From Chloroflexota bacterium (GTDB taxonomy: Bacteria > Chloroflexota > Dormibacteria > Dormibacterales > Dormibacteraceae), in the NCBI GenBank assembly GCA_005881275.1, contig VBEF01000018.1:1-63764 (forward strand): 63,764 bases of DNA, in the 5' to 3' direction. Shown piece after piece: positions 14,951-22,844 of this stretch. Position 1 is the stretch's first letter; each line of letters opens with the position of its first letter. Position numbers and translations under genes: made by a program. Below the pieces are notes generated by a model. The model had not been told where the DNA came from. It did not search any database and worked only from the letters and a program-made list of their open reading frames with translations.

Positions 14951-15099
14951 CAGGCCCAGGCCATCTCATAGCCGGCCGCTTTCGTCAGCGCGTCCGGATC
15001 AAGGACCGTTATGCCGCCTCCGCCTGTCGTGATGATGCCTTCGCGGCTCAACTCCCGGAGAGAATAAGTGCCCTGAATCTGACACAGTGGCGCGTTCAA
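14950..15099 (-). pseudogene. Possible remnant of a Crp/Fnr-type C-terminal DNA-binding domain
   Basis: Between the DJ-1/PfpI gene and yjbQ a frame of about 49 codons (from TTG at 15099) reads YSLRELSREGIIT, then GITVLDPDALTKAAGYE, which resembles the recognition-helix end and wing of Crp/Fnr regulators. No sensor domain or intact helix-turn-helix precedes it. The TGA overlaps the yjbQ ATG. It is most simply a decayed regulator gene, or a short unrelated frame. Confidence 0.35.
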
Positions 15100-15127
15100 A
15101 CGCGGTGCGCTTGGCGCACCCGAGCAA

Positions 15128-15652
15128 CTACCGCCTGGCGGGGACCTGCTCCAGGGCCTTCAGCGATTCGCGAATGAAGGCGGAAATGTCAGACGGTTGG
15201 CGTGAGGTCACGAGGTTGCGGTCCACCACCACCTCCTGATCGACCACGTTCGCGCCGGCCTTCTTCAAGTCGTCCTGGATCGTCTTCCACGCCGTCATCC
15301 TGTGGTTCTTGTACTCGTCGGCCGCGAGCAGCAGCTGCGGACCATGGCAGATCGCCAACACCGGCTTGCTCGCCTTCATGAACTCCTTGACGAAGCTCAC
15401 CGCCTCCGGGTGGGCGCGGAGCTTGTCCGGGCTGCCCCCGCCCGGGATCAAGAGGGCGTCGAAATCGTCTGTCTTTACATCTTTGAACGACTTGTCGACT
15501 CGGGCTTTCACCTTGCCTTTGTCGCCCTCGATCTCAGCCCCGGCTTCGAGTCCGACGATCGCTACCTCGTGGCCGGCCTTGCGGAAGGCGTCATAGGGCT
15601 CTTTGAACTCGGAATCCTCGAACTTAGGCCCGAGCACGCAAGCAATCTTCAT
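15128..15652 (-). CDS. DJ-1/PfpI family protein (type 1 glutamine amidotransferase-like)
   Basis: A 174-residue protein typical in length. DALLIPGGGSPDKLRAH and the nucleophile elbow VLAICHGPQLLLAAD with the conserved cysteine and following histidine identify the PfpI/YhbO branch. Members act as stress-protective deglycases or chaperone-like hydrolases on glycated proteins and nucleotides. The glutamate that tunes the cysteine pKa is near the N-terminus (GPKFEDSEF). A separate promoter is likely because its neighbours on both sides face away or are decayed. Confidence 0.92.
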   Translation of the reverse strand: MKIACVLGPKFEDSEFKEPYDAFRKAGHEVAIVGLEAGAEIEGDKGKVKARVDKSFKDVKTDDFDALLIPGGGSPDKLRAHPEAVSFVKEFMKASKPVLAICHGPQLLLAADEYKNHRMTAWKTIQDDLKKAGANVVDQEVVVDRNLVTSRQPSDISAFIRESLKALEQVPARR

Positions 15653-15750
15653 CCCATACCTCCACCTTCAAATTGGTCTGGCAAAAACCACCTTACGCGC
15701 ATCTCCTCGCGGGTTTGTCCAGACGGCCCGGTGGGTAAGTTCATCGGTGC

Positions 15751-16728
15751 ATGCAACTCCAGTCCAACGTCTCAACCTGGTTCGACGACACCGAGGATGA
15801 GGGCCGCGCCGGCGCGCAGGAAGCAACGCCGGATCTCGCCGATGTCCTTTCCGAGATCGAAGCGCGTCCCCAGACTCAGCCCGAGCCCGGCCAGGCCGAG
15901 GTCGACGACGCGCTCGGCGCGTACCTGCGGGAGATCGGACGCGGCACGCTGCTGACCAAGGAGCAGGAGATCGAGCTGGCGAAGCAGATCGAGGCCGGCT
16001 CAGATGCTGCACGGCGCCACATGACCGAAGCCAACCTGAGACTCGTCGTTTCGATTGCCAAGAAGTACCAGGGTCGCGGCATGCCGCTGCTCGACCTCAT
16101 CCAGGAGGGCAACGTCGGCCTCATGCGGGCTGTAGCGAAGTTCGACCACCGACGCGGGTTCAAGTTCTCGACTTACGCGACGTGGTGGATCCGGCAGGCG
16201 GTGCTGCGCGCGATCGGCGACCAGGCGCGCACCATCCGGCTTCCGATCCACATCGGCGACCAGACCAACAAGCTGGTCCGCGTTTCCGACAGGCTGCGCG
16301 ACTCGCTCGGCCGGCAGCCGACCGATGAGGAGATCGGCGAAGAGCTCGGCCTCACCACGGATGAAGTCGAGGCGCTGCGCCAGACCTCGCGCGACACTGT
16401 CTCGCTCGAGACGCCTATCGGCGAGGAGGGTGACACCGAGCTCGGCCACCTGATCGAGGACGCGACGGCCGAATCCCCGGCCACGGCCGCGCTGGAGTCG
16501 GACCTGAAGGACCAGGTCGACGATGTGCTCAGCACGCTCGAGCCGCGGGAGCGGCGCGTGATCCAGCTCAGGTTCGGGTTGACCGACGGACACCAGCGCG
16601 CGCTGGACGAGGTCGCCCGCCGGCTCGGCACGAGCCGGGAAACCGTGCGTCAGCTCGAGCGGCATGCGCTCGACAAGCTGCGCCGGACAGGGCGTGCCGA
16701 CGCGCTTCGGGCCTACTCCTCGAACTAA
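15751..16728 (+). CDS. RNA polymerase sigma factor, sigma-70 principal/primary-like
   Basis: A 325-residue sigma factor with region 1.2 ([20 protein letters not shown]), region 2 ([40 protein letters not shown]), region 3 ([20 protein letters not shown]) and region 4 ([35 protein letters not shown]). The length lacks the long region 1.1 of RpoD, as in SigA/HrdB-like and SigB-type factors of actinobacteria and Chloroflexota. It could be the housekeeping factor or a principal-like stress factor; the acidic N-terminal 50 residues and lack of dnaG or rpsU nearby favour the latter. ATG at 15751. Confidence 0.92.
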   Translation: MQLQSNVSTWFDDTEDEGRAGAQEATPDLADVLSEIEARPQTQPEPGQAEVDDALGAYLREIGRGTLLTKEQEIELAKQIEAGSDAARRHMTEANLRLVVSIAKKYQGRGMPLLDLIQEGNVGLMRAVAKFDHRRGFKFSTYATWWIRQAVLRAIGDQARTIRLPIHIGDQTNKLVRVSDRLRDSLGRQPTDEEIGEELGLTTDEVEALRQTSRDTVSLETPIGEEGDTELGHLIEDATAESPATAALESDLKDQVDDVLSTLEPRERRVIQLRFGLTDGHQRALDEVARRLGTSRETVRQLERHALDKLRRTGRADALRAYSSN

Positions 16729-16861
16729 CCTGAGCCCTGATCGGGCTGAGAACCCGCCGCCATCGTCGGTGCGCGGTCCGGTGCAGGCACAGGGAGGCCG
16801 CGTTCATGCAGTTGTGCGTGTAAGCTCCGAGGCCCTCGCGTCTTCTTAATAGTGTCAGCTG

Positions 16862-16890
16862 GGGGAAGGCCGCGGCGCGCGGCCCTCCCC
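16862..16890. terminator. GC-rich hairpin between convergent sigma and hsp20 genes
   Basis: GGGGAAGGCCGCG pairs with CGCGGCCCTCCCC around a 3-base loop, with one mismatch. It sits downstream of both the sigma gene and the convergent hsp20 gene, about 20 bases from the hsp20 stop. No T-run follows on either strand, so it may slow polymerase or act with Rho. Confidence 0.5.
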
Positions 16891-16909
16891 ACGCCTGGCT
16901 TAGCTCTTC

Positions 16910-17338
16910 TCAAGAATTGGCTCCGACGAGCTGCTTCTCCGGCTTGCCGACGACCGGGATCTTCACCGGCTGCGGGGCCGGGACCTTCGGGATTTCGATG
17001 CTCAGCATCCCGTTCTCGAAGCCGGCCCTGATGTCCGCCTCCCTGACATCGCCCGGCAGCTGAACCCGCCGCTCATAGTCGCCGTACGTCAGCTCGCGGC
17101 GCAGGTAGCCGCCGTCCTTCGACTCGGTTTCCTGCTTCCGCTGCGCCTTGATGTCCAGCACCCCGTCCGCGACGGTCACCTCGACCTCCTCGGGCTTCAA
17201 GCCGGGGAGGGCAGCCTTGACCTGATAGGCGTTGCCGAGGTCGGCGATGTCCAGCGCCAGCGGCCAGGTGCGCGGCTCGCGCGCATACTCGACGGGCGTC
17301 CCAAAGAAATCCACGAACAGCCTGTCGAACTCCCGCAT
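16910..17338 (-). CDS. Small heat shock protein, Hsp20/alpha-crystallin family
   Basis: A 142-residue protein with the alpha-crystallin domain at about 25-120: YQVKAALPGLKPEEVEVTVA, GYLRRELTYGDYERRVQLPG, and FENGMLSIEIPKVP with the conserved G-x-L. The C-terminal V-x-I/IP-V sequence (VKIPVVGK) is the anchor that docks into a neighbouring subunit. It is an ATP-independent holdase for unfolding proteins. ATG at 17338 follows a TGA in the same frame by 6 bases, so no upstream start is possible. The strong AGGAGG at 17374-17379 is about 35 bases away and instead serves a five-codon leader. Confidence 0.92.
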   Translation of the reverse strand: MREFDRLFVDFFGTPVEYAREPRTWPLALDIADLGNAYQVKAALPGLKPEEVEVTVADGVLDIKAQRKQETESKDGGYLRRELTYGDYERRVQLPGDVREADIRAGFENGMLSIEIPKVPAPQPVKIPVVGKPEKQLVGANS

Positions 17339-17344
17339 CGGGCT

Positions 17345-17362
17345 TCAGCGACTCAACGTCAT
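17345..17362 (-). CDS. Possible five-codon leader peptide upstream of hsp20
   Basis: ATG ACG TTG AGT CGC TGA (MTLSR) begins 11 bases after the best ribosome-binding site in the area, AGGAGG at 17374-17379, and ends 6 bases before the hsp20 ATG, in the same frame. Ribosomes terminating at TGA could reinitiate on hsp20. Whether it is translated is unproven. Confidence 0.35.
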   Translation of the reverse strand: MTLSR

Positions 17363-17491
17363 CTTGAATCACACCTCCTGATCTTTGACCTTGGGAGTCG
17401 CTTCCACGCTCGAAATGCCTCATGTGCCAAGCCCTTAAACATGCCTACACTTGCCTCGACTTTTCGTCGGATTCACGAGGAGAAATGGGGC

Positions 17492-17881
17492 ATGCCACGG
17501 GCCAAGCAGCTGACGCTATGGGTCCCGGACCAACCGGGAATGCTCGGCGAGATCGCATCCGCGCTGGGCGAAAAGAAGACAAACATCGTCGCGGTCATGG
17601 GCGCCACCGAAGGCGGACGCGGGGCTGTCCGGGTGGTCGTGGACAAGCCGGCCACGGCGCGCAAGGTGTTTGCTTCCAAGGGTTGGCAGACCTCAGAAGA
17701 GGAGGTCCTCGCGGTCACGCTGGGCGACTCGCCTGGCACTCTGGGCAGGCTCGCGACCAAGCTCGGCCGGGCGGGCGTCAACATCCAGTACATCTACGCC
17801 GGGTCGGCGGGCAGCGCGCGCAAGCTCAACGCCTACATGGGCGTCTCGGACCTCAAGGCCGCCCTCAAAGCCGCCCGCTGA
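17492..17881 (+). CDS. Tandem ACT-domain protein
   Basis: A 129-residue protein made of two ACT-like repeats: KQLTLWVPDQPGMLGEIASA then NIVAVMGATEGGRGAVRVVV, and LAVTLGDSPGTLGRLATKLG then VNIQYIYAGSAGS. The P-G-x-L-G turns are the amino-acid or ligand-binding sites of ACT domains. No catalytic domain is attached, so it is a stand-alone sensor of an amino acid or similar ligand. ATG at 17492 has GAGGAG upstream. Its neighbours are unrelated to amino-acid synthesis, so the target is unknown. Confidence 0.85.
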   Translation: MPRAKQLTLWVPDQPGMLGEIASALGEKKTNIVAVMGATEGGRGAVRVVVDKPATARKVFASKGWQTSEEEVLAVTLGDSPGTLGRLATKLGRAGVNIQYIYAGSAGSARKLNAYMGVSDLKAALKAAR

Positions 17882-17884
17882 GAG

Positions 17885-18523
17885 CTATCGCTTGACGGCG
17901 TAGTCGCCCAGGCCGCGTTCGAGGCGGGCGAAAGTCCGGCGGGCCTGCGCGCGGTAGTCGTCGGCAAGCCGCTGGCCTCGCACCCCGGAGAGAACGCGGC
18001 CGCGCACGTGGCTGACCAGTGCCCTGTGGGTCGCCATCAGGGCGCTGGCCATGCTGATAGCCACGACATCGCCATGGTCGGCGCCCGATTCCTCGGCCAG
18101 GATCTCGGCGAGACGTTTGGTGTAGCGCTCGACGATCTCCCGCTCGCGCGCCGCCAGTGACGGGCTGGCCGGGATCGCTCGCGCTGCTCGCGAGATCGCG
18201 TCTGCGCTTTCCTTGGTCGCCAGCCGGTCAGCCCCGGCGAGCAGGGTGCGGCGAAATGCCTTGAGCGCCGGCTCCCCCTTCGGGCGGCCGCGGACGGACT
18301 CGATCAAAACCTCCTCGAAGAACTGCATGCCTCCGTAGAACAGGTCTTCCTTGGTCGAGAAGTAGTTGAAGACGGTCACCTCGGAGACGTCGGCCGCGCG
18401 GGCGACCTCGGCCACGCTCACGCCGTCGAAGCCCTTTGCCTCGAACAGCTTTCGAGCGGCGTCGAAGATCAGCTGACGTGTCTGCTCCTTTTTGCGCTCC
18501 CTCAACCCGGGTCGCGATGCCAC
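17885..18523 (-). CDS. TetR-family transcriptional regulator
   Basis: A 212-residue protein with an N-terminal TetR helix-turn-helix (RQLIFDAARKLFEAKGFDGV, SVAEVARAADVSEVTVFNYF, STKEDLFY) and a helical ligand-binding domain. GTG at 18523. It is divergent from the membrane protein/DHA2 exporter pair at 18626-20490, the classic arrangement of a TetR repressor controlling an exporter, so it most likely represses that operon and itself through the AT-rich motif in the intergenic region. The inducer is unknown. Confidence 0.92.
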   Translation of the reverse strand: MASRPGLRERKKEQTRQLIFDAARKLFEAKGFDGVSVAEVARAADVSEVTVFNYFSTKEDLFYGGMQFFEEVLIESVRGRPKGEPALKAFRRTLLAGADRLATKESADAISRAARAIPASPSLAAREREIVERYTKRLAEILAEESGADHGDVVAISMASALMATHRALVSHVRGRVLSGVRGQRLADDYRAQARRTFARLERGLGDYAVKR

Positions 18524-18562
18524 CGGCCCGATTGTACCCGGAATAAGTTAGGCAGCCCAATA

Positions 18563-18581
18563 CTTTAAGTCACTATAAGTT
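18563..18581. promoter_or_regulatory. Candidate TetR operator in the divergent intergenic region
   Basis: ACTTTAAGT (18563-18571) and ACTATAAGT (18573-18581) are two near-palindromic 9-mers one base apart in an AT-rich island between tetR and the exporter operon. Position and symmetry suggest binding by the TetR protein and overlap with the promoter. The -10 and -35 elements themselves are not clear. Confidence 0.4.
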
Positions 18582-18625
18582 TGTGGTAACCTAGCTGGCC
18601 AAGGCTGGATTCAAGGAGGCAATCG

Positions 18626-19081
18626 ATGAATCTGTATTCGATCGCGTTGTTCGTGCACATCGTCGGAGCTCTCTTGCTGTTCGTTCTGTTGACGATCGAA
18701 GGCGTCAGCCTCCGAGCCGGCATCCCGGCCGGGCAGCTGAACCGGGTCCTCGGGCCCATCTCGGGGCTCGCGATCCTGGTCCCCGGGCTGTATTTGGTGG
18801 CGGCCGGGACCGGCTGGAAGGGATGGGTCGCGGTTGGCTTCACGAGCTGGGTATTGATTGCGGTGGCCAGCGCCGTCACCGGTGTCAGCCTCATGCGGGG
18901 AAGGGTGAGCCGCCGCACCGCAGCGATCTCCTGGATGATCAGGGTGGGCATGGCGTTGGGCGTCGTTTTCGACATGACGGTCAAGCCGGATGCCTGGGTC
19001 GCGATCGTTGCAGTAGTGGTCGGGGCGGCCCTCGGCGCCACGGCGGGTGTCGCGGCGCGGCGCGAGGTTCGCCCGACATGA
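18626..19081 (+). CDS. Four-helix integral membrane protein (DUF2269-like)
   Basis: A 151-residue protein with four hydrophobic helices (LYSIALFVHIVGALLLFVLL, a segment with GLAILVPGLYLVAAG, SWVLIAVASAVTGVSLM and AWVAIVAVVVGAALGA). The opening with HIVGALLLF resembles DUF2269-type membrane proteins, whose function is unknown. ATG at 18626 has AGGAGG upstream. Its stop overlaps the ATG of the exporter gene (ATGA), so the two are translated together. It might be an accessory subunit of the exporter. Confidence 0.7.
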   Translation: MNLYSIALFVHIVGALLLFVLLTIEGVSLRAGIPAGQLNRVLGPISGLAILVPGLYLVAAGTGWKGWVAVGFTSWVLIAVASAVTGVSLMRGRVSRRTAAISWMIRVGMALGVVFDMTVKPDAWVAIVAVVVGAALGATAGVAARREVRPT

Positions 19082-20490
19082 GCGCGGCCACCGCAGAAAC
19101 GCAGACCTGGACGGCTCCGCCACCGGACAGCAGGAGATGGACTGCGCTTGCCTTCATCGCGATCGCCCAGCTGATGATCGCGCTGGACGCCACCATCGTC
19201 AGCATCGCGCTGCCCTCGGCCCAGTCGGCCCTTGGTGCGTCGGACGCCGACCGGCAGTGGGTGGTAACCGCGTACGCGCTCGCGTTCGGCGGTCTGCTTC
19301 TCCTCGGCGGCAAAGTCGCCGACTACGCCGGTCGCAAGCGTGCATTCCTCATCGGTCTCGCCGGGTTCGCCGTCGCGTCGGCGATCGGCGGCGCCGCACC
19401 GAACTTTGCGACCCTTGTCGCGGCGCGAGCATTGCAGGGCGCATTCGCTGCCTTGCTTGCCCCGACGGCACTGTCCCTGCTCGCGGTCTCTTTCACGCAG
19501 CCACGGGAACGGGCGACGGCTTTTGCTGTTTACGGCTCGATCGCGGGAAGCGGGGCGGCGATCGGGCTTCTGCTGGGTGGAGCATTGACCCAGTACCTCG
19601 CCTGGCGCTGGTGTCTCTACGTGAACATCCCGATCGCGGTCATGGCAGGGATCGGTGGATGGCTCGTCCTTCCGGCGGGGAGCGGGCGAGCCAAAGCGGC
19701 GCTCGATTTGCCGGGCGTTGTCCTGGCCGCGGGCGGGATGGTGGCGCTGGTCTATTCGAGCACGGCCGGGATCGGGCTTCTCGCGGTCGGTGGCCTCCTG
19801 CTCGCGCTGTTCGTCTTTCGAGAAGCGCGCACAGCAAATCCCCTGCTGCCGCTGCGCATCCTGACCGACCGCAACCGAGGCGGCTCCTACATCACGGTCG
19901 CGATGGCAATCGCCGGCATGTTCGGCGCGTTTCTGTTTCTCACCTACTACCTGCAGGTCGTGCTTCAATTCACGCCGCTGCAGGCGGGCCTCGCTTTTCT
20001 GCCCATGACAATCGCATCGCAGGCCGGCTCGTGGCTCATCGCCAGCCGCTTGATGCCGTACGTGGCGCCGCGTGCGCTGATGGCTCCGGGCGCCGCCGTC
20101 GCGGCTGCGGGCATGGCGCTGTTGACGCAGCTGCGCGCAGACAGCGCCTACCTGACGCTCGTGCTGCCGGCGGAAGTCCTTCTCGGCCTCGGCATCTCGT
20201 GCGTGATGGTGCCCGCCTTCAGCACGGCGACCCACGGCATCGACCCGCGCGAGGCCGGGGTTGCCTCGGCGACCGTGAACACCGCCCAGCAGATCGGAGG
20301 TTCGCTGGGCACGGCTCTCCTGAACTCGATCGCAATCAGCGCGACGGCGGCGTACGCCGGACCACGGGCGGCGGCACTGGTCCACGGCTTCTCGGTGGCG
20401 ACGGGGTGGGGCGTGGTGATCCTGCTTGTCGGGGCGATCGCTGCGGCGGTGCTGATCAACACGGGTCGCCCGGCACCACATCGCGTGTGA
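19078..20490 (+). CDS. MFS exporter, DHA2 family (second copy in window)
   Basis: A 470-residue membrane protein of about 14 helices, start ATG 19078 overlapping the preceding stop. Signatures: ALDATIVSIALPSAQ (motif D1), LLGGKVADYAGRKRAF (motif A) and GSGAAIGLLLGGALTQYLAW (motif C). It should expel drugs or hydrophobic metabolites by proton antiport. It is a paralogue of the exporter at 963-2399 but with a different genetic setting: a divergent TetR gene and a cotranscribed small membrane protein. Confidence 0.9.
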   Translation: MSAATAETQTWTAPPPDSRRWTALAFIAIAQLMIALDATIVSIALPSAQSALGASDADRQWVVTAYALAFGGLLLLGGKVADYAGRKRAFLIGLAGFAVASAIGGAAPNFATLVAARALQGAFAALLAPTALSLLAVSFTQPRERATAFAVYGSIAGSGAAIGLLLGGALTQYLAWRWCLYVNIPIAVMAGIGGWLVLPAGSGRAKAALDLPGVVLAAGGMVALVYSSTAGIGLLAVGGLLLALFVFREARTANPLLPLRILTDRNRGGSYITVAMAIAGMFGAFLFLTYYLQVVLQFTPLQAGLAFLPMTIASQAGSWLIASRLMPYVAPRALMAPGAAVAAAGMALLTQLRADSAYLTLVLPAEVLLGLGISCVMVPAFSTATHGIDPREAGVASATVNTAQQIGGSLGTALLNSIAISATAAYAGPRAAALVHGFSVATGWGVVILLVGAIAAAVLINTGRPAPHRV

Positions 20491-20517
20491 GGCCGGGCGC
20501 CCGTGCGCTACATCACG

Positions 20518-21435
20518 TCAGTCGTCGTCCTGGCCAAAGAAAGATCCGTTCCGCTCGTTGGCGATCTGGGCGAAGTTCACCGTTTGGTGGCCGCCGGTGG
20601 AGTGGAAATGGTCGCTGCCGGTGCGGCCGCTCCAAGAGATGCGCGCGTTCGTTTGCACGAATTCCATCTCGAAGGGCTTGCTCGCATCGCTAAACGTGCC
20701 ACGCGTCACCGCCCCAAACCAGCGAAGGTCGAACGAGACCTTGCCCGCCAATGGCTGACGGGTGTGGAACAGCCCGTTCAAGATGTCCCCATAGTCGGGA
20801 ATCGACAGGTTCGACAGGTGGAGGCGGGCCTCGGCTTCTTCTACGTCAGCTTTAACCGCGTCGTCGGACACGGCGATCGTCCAGAACAGACCCGCGCTCG
20901 GACCGCTCGCGACTATGCCGGGGTCGTAATCGTGGATCTGGGTCTTGAATGTTGGGTCCACCGGACCCGCGTAGACGTCCAGTCAAATGAAGGCGAAGGT
21001 GCCGCGGTGCTGTTTGCCATCGGCGCCGATGTAGACACCCTTCATGAACCGGTTGTCGGAGCCAAATTCCGCGTTGGACGGGAGAGGTTTGCCGTCATGC
21101 GTTCCCGCTCCAGGCCCACTGATGTCTGCGACCCCCACCGTGCCTTTGAAGTTGAAGATCGACGAGTCGTCCGTATTGGGTGCGGGAGGCAGAAAGTGAA
21201 ACAGATTGCCGATCGTAGTTCCGTAGGGAATCGGTACGGGTGCCGCCGAGGTCCTCGCCTCAGCCACGAGCGGCATCCAGATGCTGGACGTCACGACCGC
21301 GCCGCCGGCCAGTCCAGTCGTCGCAAGGAACTGACGGCGGCTCAAGGCCCGTTCCCAGAAGTGCGCATGGCCCTCCTGTTGTTGGGCCATCCGCGATGCG
21401 GCGAGCAACCGCAAACCCTCGTCTGCAAGGTTCAT
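20518..21435 (-). pseudogene. Tat-exported protein of unknown function, interrupted by one in-frame TGA
   Basis: One continuous frame of 306 codons from ATG 21435 (good GGAGGGG upstream) to 20518, with a single TGA at 20983-20985. The first part has a twin-arginine signal (SRRQFLATTGLAGGAVV) and a domain ending HRGTFAFI; after the TGA it continues in the same frame LDVYAGPVDPTFKTQIHDYD through a C-terminus rich in polar residues. Both halves look like protein of the same kind, so this is either a nonsense-mutated gene, a read-through product, or a sequence error. I do not recognise the family; it may be an exported lipid- or sugar-binding protein. Translated without read-through it gives 150 residues. 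Confidence 0.6.
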
Positions 21436-21535
21436 AGGCCCCCTCCTGCCCGTTAGGGCAACCCCAGCGCCGCGTGCCGGCGCCGCGACGCAAGACTACT
21501 CTCGACCTGGAGCTTGTGCCGCGCCAAAACAGCCC

Positions 21536-21582
21536 TTGACAAGGCCGCGTTGGAGTTCGTATTCTACCGATTAGTTAATTAG
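21536..21582 (+). promoter_or_regulatory. Promoter and AT-rich operator of the arsR-SRPBCC operon
   Basis: TTGACA (21536-21541), 18 bases, TATTCT (21560-21565), then TTAGTTAATTAG (21571-21582) just past the predicted transcription start and 17 bases before the ArsR ATG. The AT-rich symmetric sequence is the likely autorepression site of the ArsR protein encoded next. Confidence 0.65.
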
Positions 21583-21599
21583 CCGGACAGAAAAGTACG

Positions 21600-21971
21600 A
21601 TGGCAAACGATCAACTGAGCGTCACGTTCGCAGCCCTCGCCGATCCCACCCGGCGAGCGATCCTGGCCCGTCTCGCAGAGGGGGAGGCCTCAGTCACGGA
21701 GCTGGCCAAGCCGTTCGACCTGAGCCTTCCGGGAGTCTCCAAACATCTGAAAGTGCTGCAGCGCGCGGGCCTCGTGCGGCAGAGCCGCAACGCGCAGTGG
21801 CGGCCGTGCCGCCTCGAGGTCGGCCGCCTGAAAGAGGCGTCCGAGTGGGTGGGGGATTACCGAAGGTTCTGGGACGAGAGCTTCCAGCGCCTGGACGATG
21901 TTTTGCAGGATCTGATCAAGAAGGAGAAGACTGATGAGCACCAAGGAGACCAGAACGATGCCCAAGACTGA
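21600..21971 (+). CDS. ArsR-family transcriptional regulator
   Basis: A 123-residue winged-helix protein: FAALADPTRRAILARLAEGE, VTELAKPFDLSLPGVSKHLK, VLQRAGLVRQSRNAQWRPCR. It lacks the metal-binding cysteine box of ArsR/SmtB, as usual for the branch paired with SRPBCC genes. It probably represses its own operon through the AT-rich site before it. The 3' end overlaps the SRPBCC gene by 38 bases. Confidence 0.92.
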   Translation: MANDQLSVTFAALADPTRRAILARLAEGEASVTELAKPFDLSLPGVSKHLKVLQRAGLVRQSRNAQWRPCRLEVGRLKEASEWVGDYRRFWDESFQRLDDVLQDLIKKEKTDEHQGDQNDAQD

Positions 21972-22440
21972 GTACGTGATCGAGCCTGGCAAGCAGGAGA
22001 TCATCTCGACGACGATCCTCGACGCGCCGCGCGAGCTGGTCTTCAAGGCTTACACCGACCCAAAGCTGTTCGCGCAGTGGTGGGGCCCGCGGCGGTACGA
22101 GATCAAGATCGACAAGTTCGACTCACGGCCGGGAGGCTCCTGGCGGGTCGAGCATGTGGCCGCCGACGGAGGCAGGCACGGCTTCCGCGGCGTCAACCAC
22201 GACGTCGTGGCGCCGGAGCGGATCGTCTCGACATTCGAGTACGAAGGCGTGCCCGGTCACGTCGCGCTCCAGACGGCTACGTTCGAGCCACTCGGCAACA
22301 AGACCAAGCTCGTGGCGCACCAGGTCTTCCAGTCGGTGATGGACCGCGATGGCATGGTCGCCTCCGGCATGGAATCGGGAGCCAACGAATCGCTCGAGCG
22401 CCTGGCCGAGCTCCTCGAAAGGATGAAGGCCGGAAAGTGA
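21934..22440 (+). CDS. SRPBCC/AHSA1-domain protein
   Basis: A 168-residue START-like (Bet v 1) fold protein of the activator-of-Hsp90 branch: ISTTILDAPRELVFKAYTDP, FAQWWGPRRYEIKIDKFD, ERIVSTFEYEG and the C-terminal helix MESGANESLERLAELLE. These bind hydrophobic ligands in a large cavity. The combination ArsR-SRPBCC-DUF1801 is a recurring operon in soil bacteria of unknown function. ATG at 21934 lies inside the arsR gene. Confidence 0.9.
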   Translation: MSTKETRTMPKTEYVIEPGKQEIISTTILDAPRELVFKAYTDPKLFAQWWGPRRYEIKIDKFDSRPGGSWRVEHVAADGGRHGFRGVNHDVVAPERIVSTFEYEGVPGHVALQTATFEPLGNKTKLVAHQVFQSVMDRDGMVASGMESGANESLERLAELLERMKAGK

Positions 22441-22844
22441 CCCCCGAGGCCTCGAGCAGCTCGATGAAGGCGGTTGACGCGTACATAGCGGCTGCGCCGA
22501 AAGCGGCGCAGCCACGCCTTCGTGAGCTGCGCAAACTGATCAAGGCAGTGGCGCCGAAAGCCACCGAGCGACTCAGCTATGGGATGCCCCACTTCGACTA
22601 CAAGGGACGGCTGATCTATTTCTCGGCGTTCAAAAACCACATCGGCGTGTATCCGGTGGGTGAGGCGGAGCAGCACAAAGAGCTGCACCGCTTCATGACC
22701 GGCAAGGGCACGTACCGCTTCTCGCTGGATGAGCCGATGCCGATGGCTCTGCTCAAGAAACTGGTCGAGGCCCGGGTCAGGAAGAACGAGGGGTCGGGCG
22801 GCCAAAAGGCGGGATACGGACGCCGTTCCGCGAGTGCTCGATGA
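22437..22844 (+). CDS. DUF1801 family protein (YdhG-like)
   Basis: A 135-residue protein with the DUF1801 pattern: VDAYIAAAPKAAQPRLRELR, TERLSYGMPHFDYKGRLIYF and HIGVYPVGEAEQ. Function unknown; E. coli YdhG and relatives have been linked to iron handling on thin evidence. GTG at 22437 overlaps the preceding TGA. The last 68 bases overlap the convergent YdeI-like gene. Confidence 0.88.
   Translation: MTPEASSSSMKAVDAYIAAAPKAAQPRLRELRKLIKAVAPKATERLSYGMPHFDYKGRLIYFSAFKNHIGVYPVGEAEQHKELHRFMTGKGTYRFSLDEPMPMALLKKLVEARVRKNEGSGGQKAGYGRRSASAR

Noticed and set aside
16910-17423. Possible HspR (HAIR) or CIRCE element before hsp20.
   Set aside because: No CTTGAGT-N7-ACTCAAG or TTAGCACTC-N9 pattern is present.
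18565-20481. A 638-codon open frame on the minus strand.
   Set aside because: It is antisense to the DHA2 exporter gene, has very high Arg/Asp/Gln content and no domain; a by-product of GC-rich codon usage.
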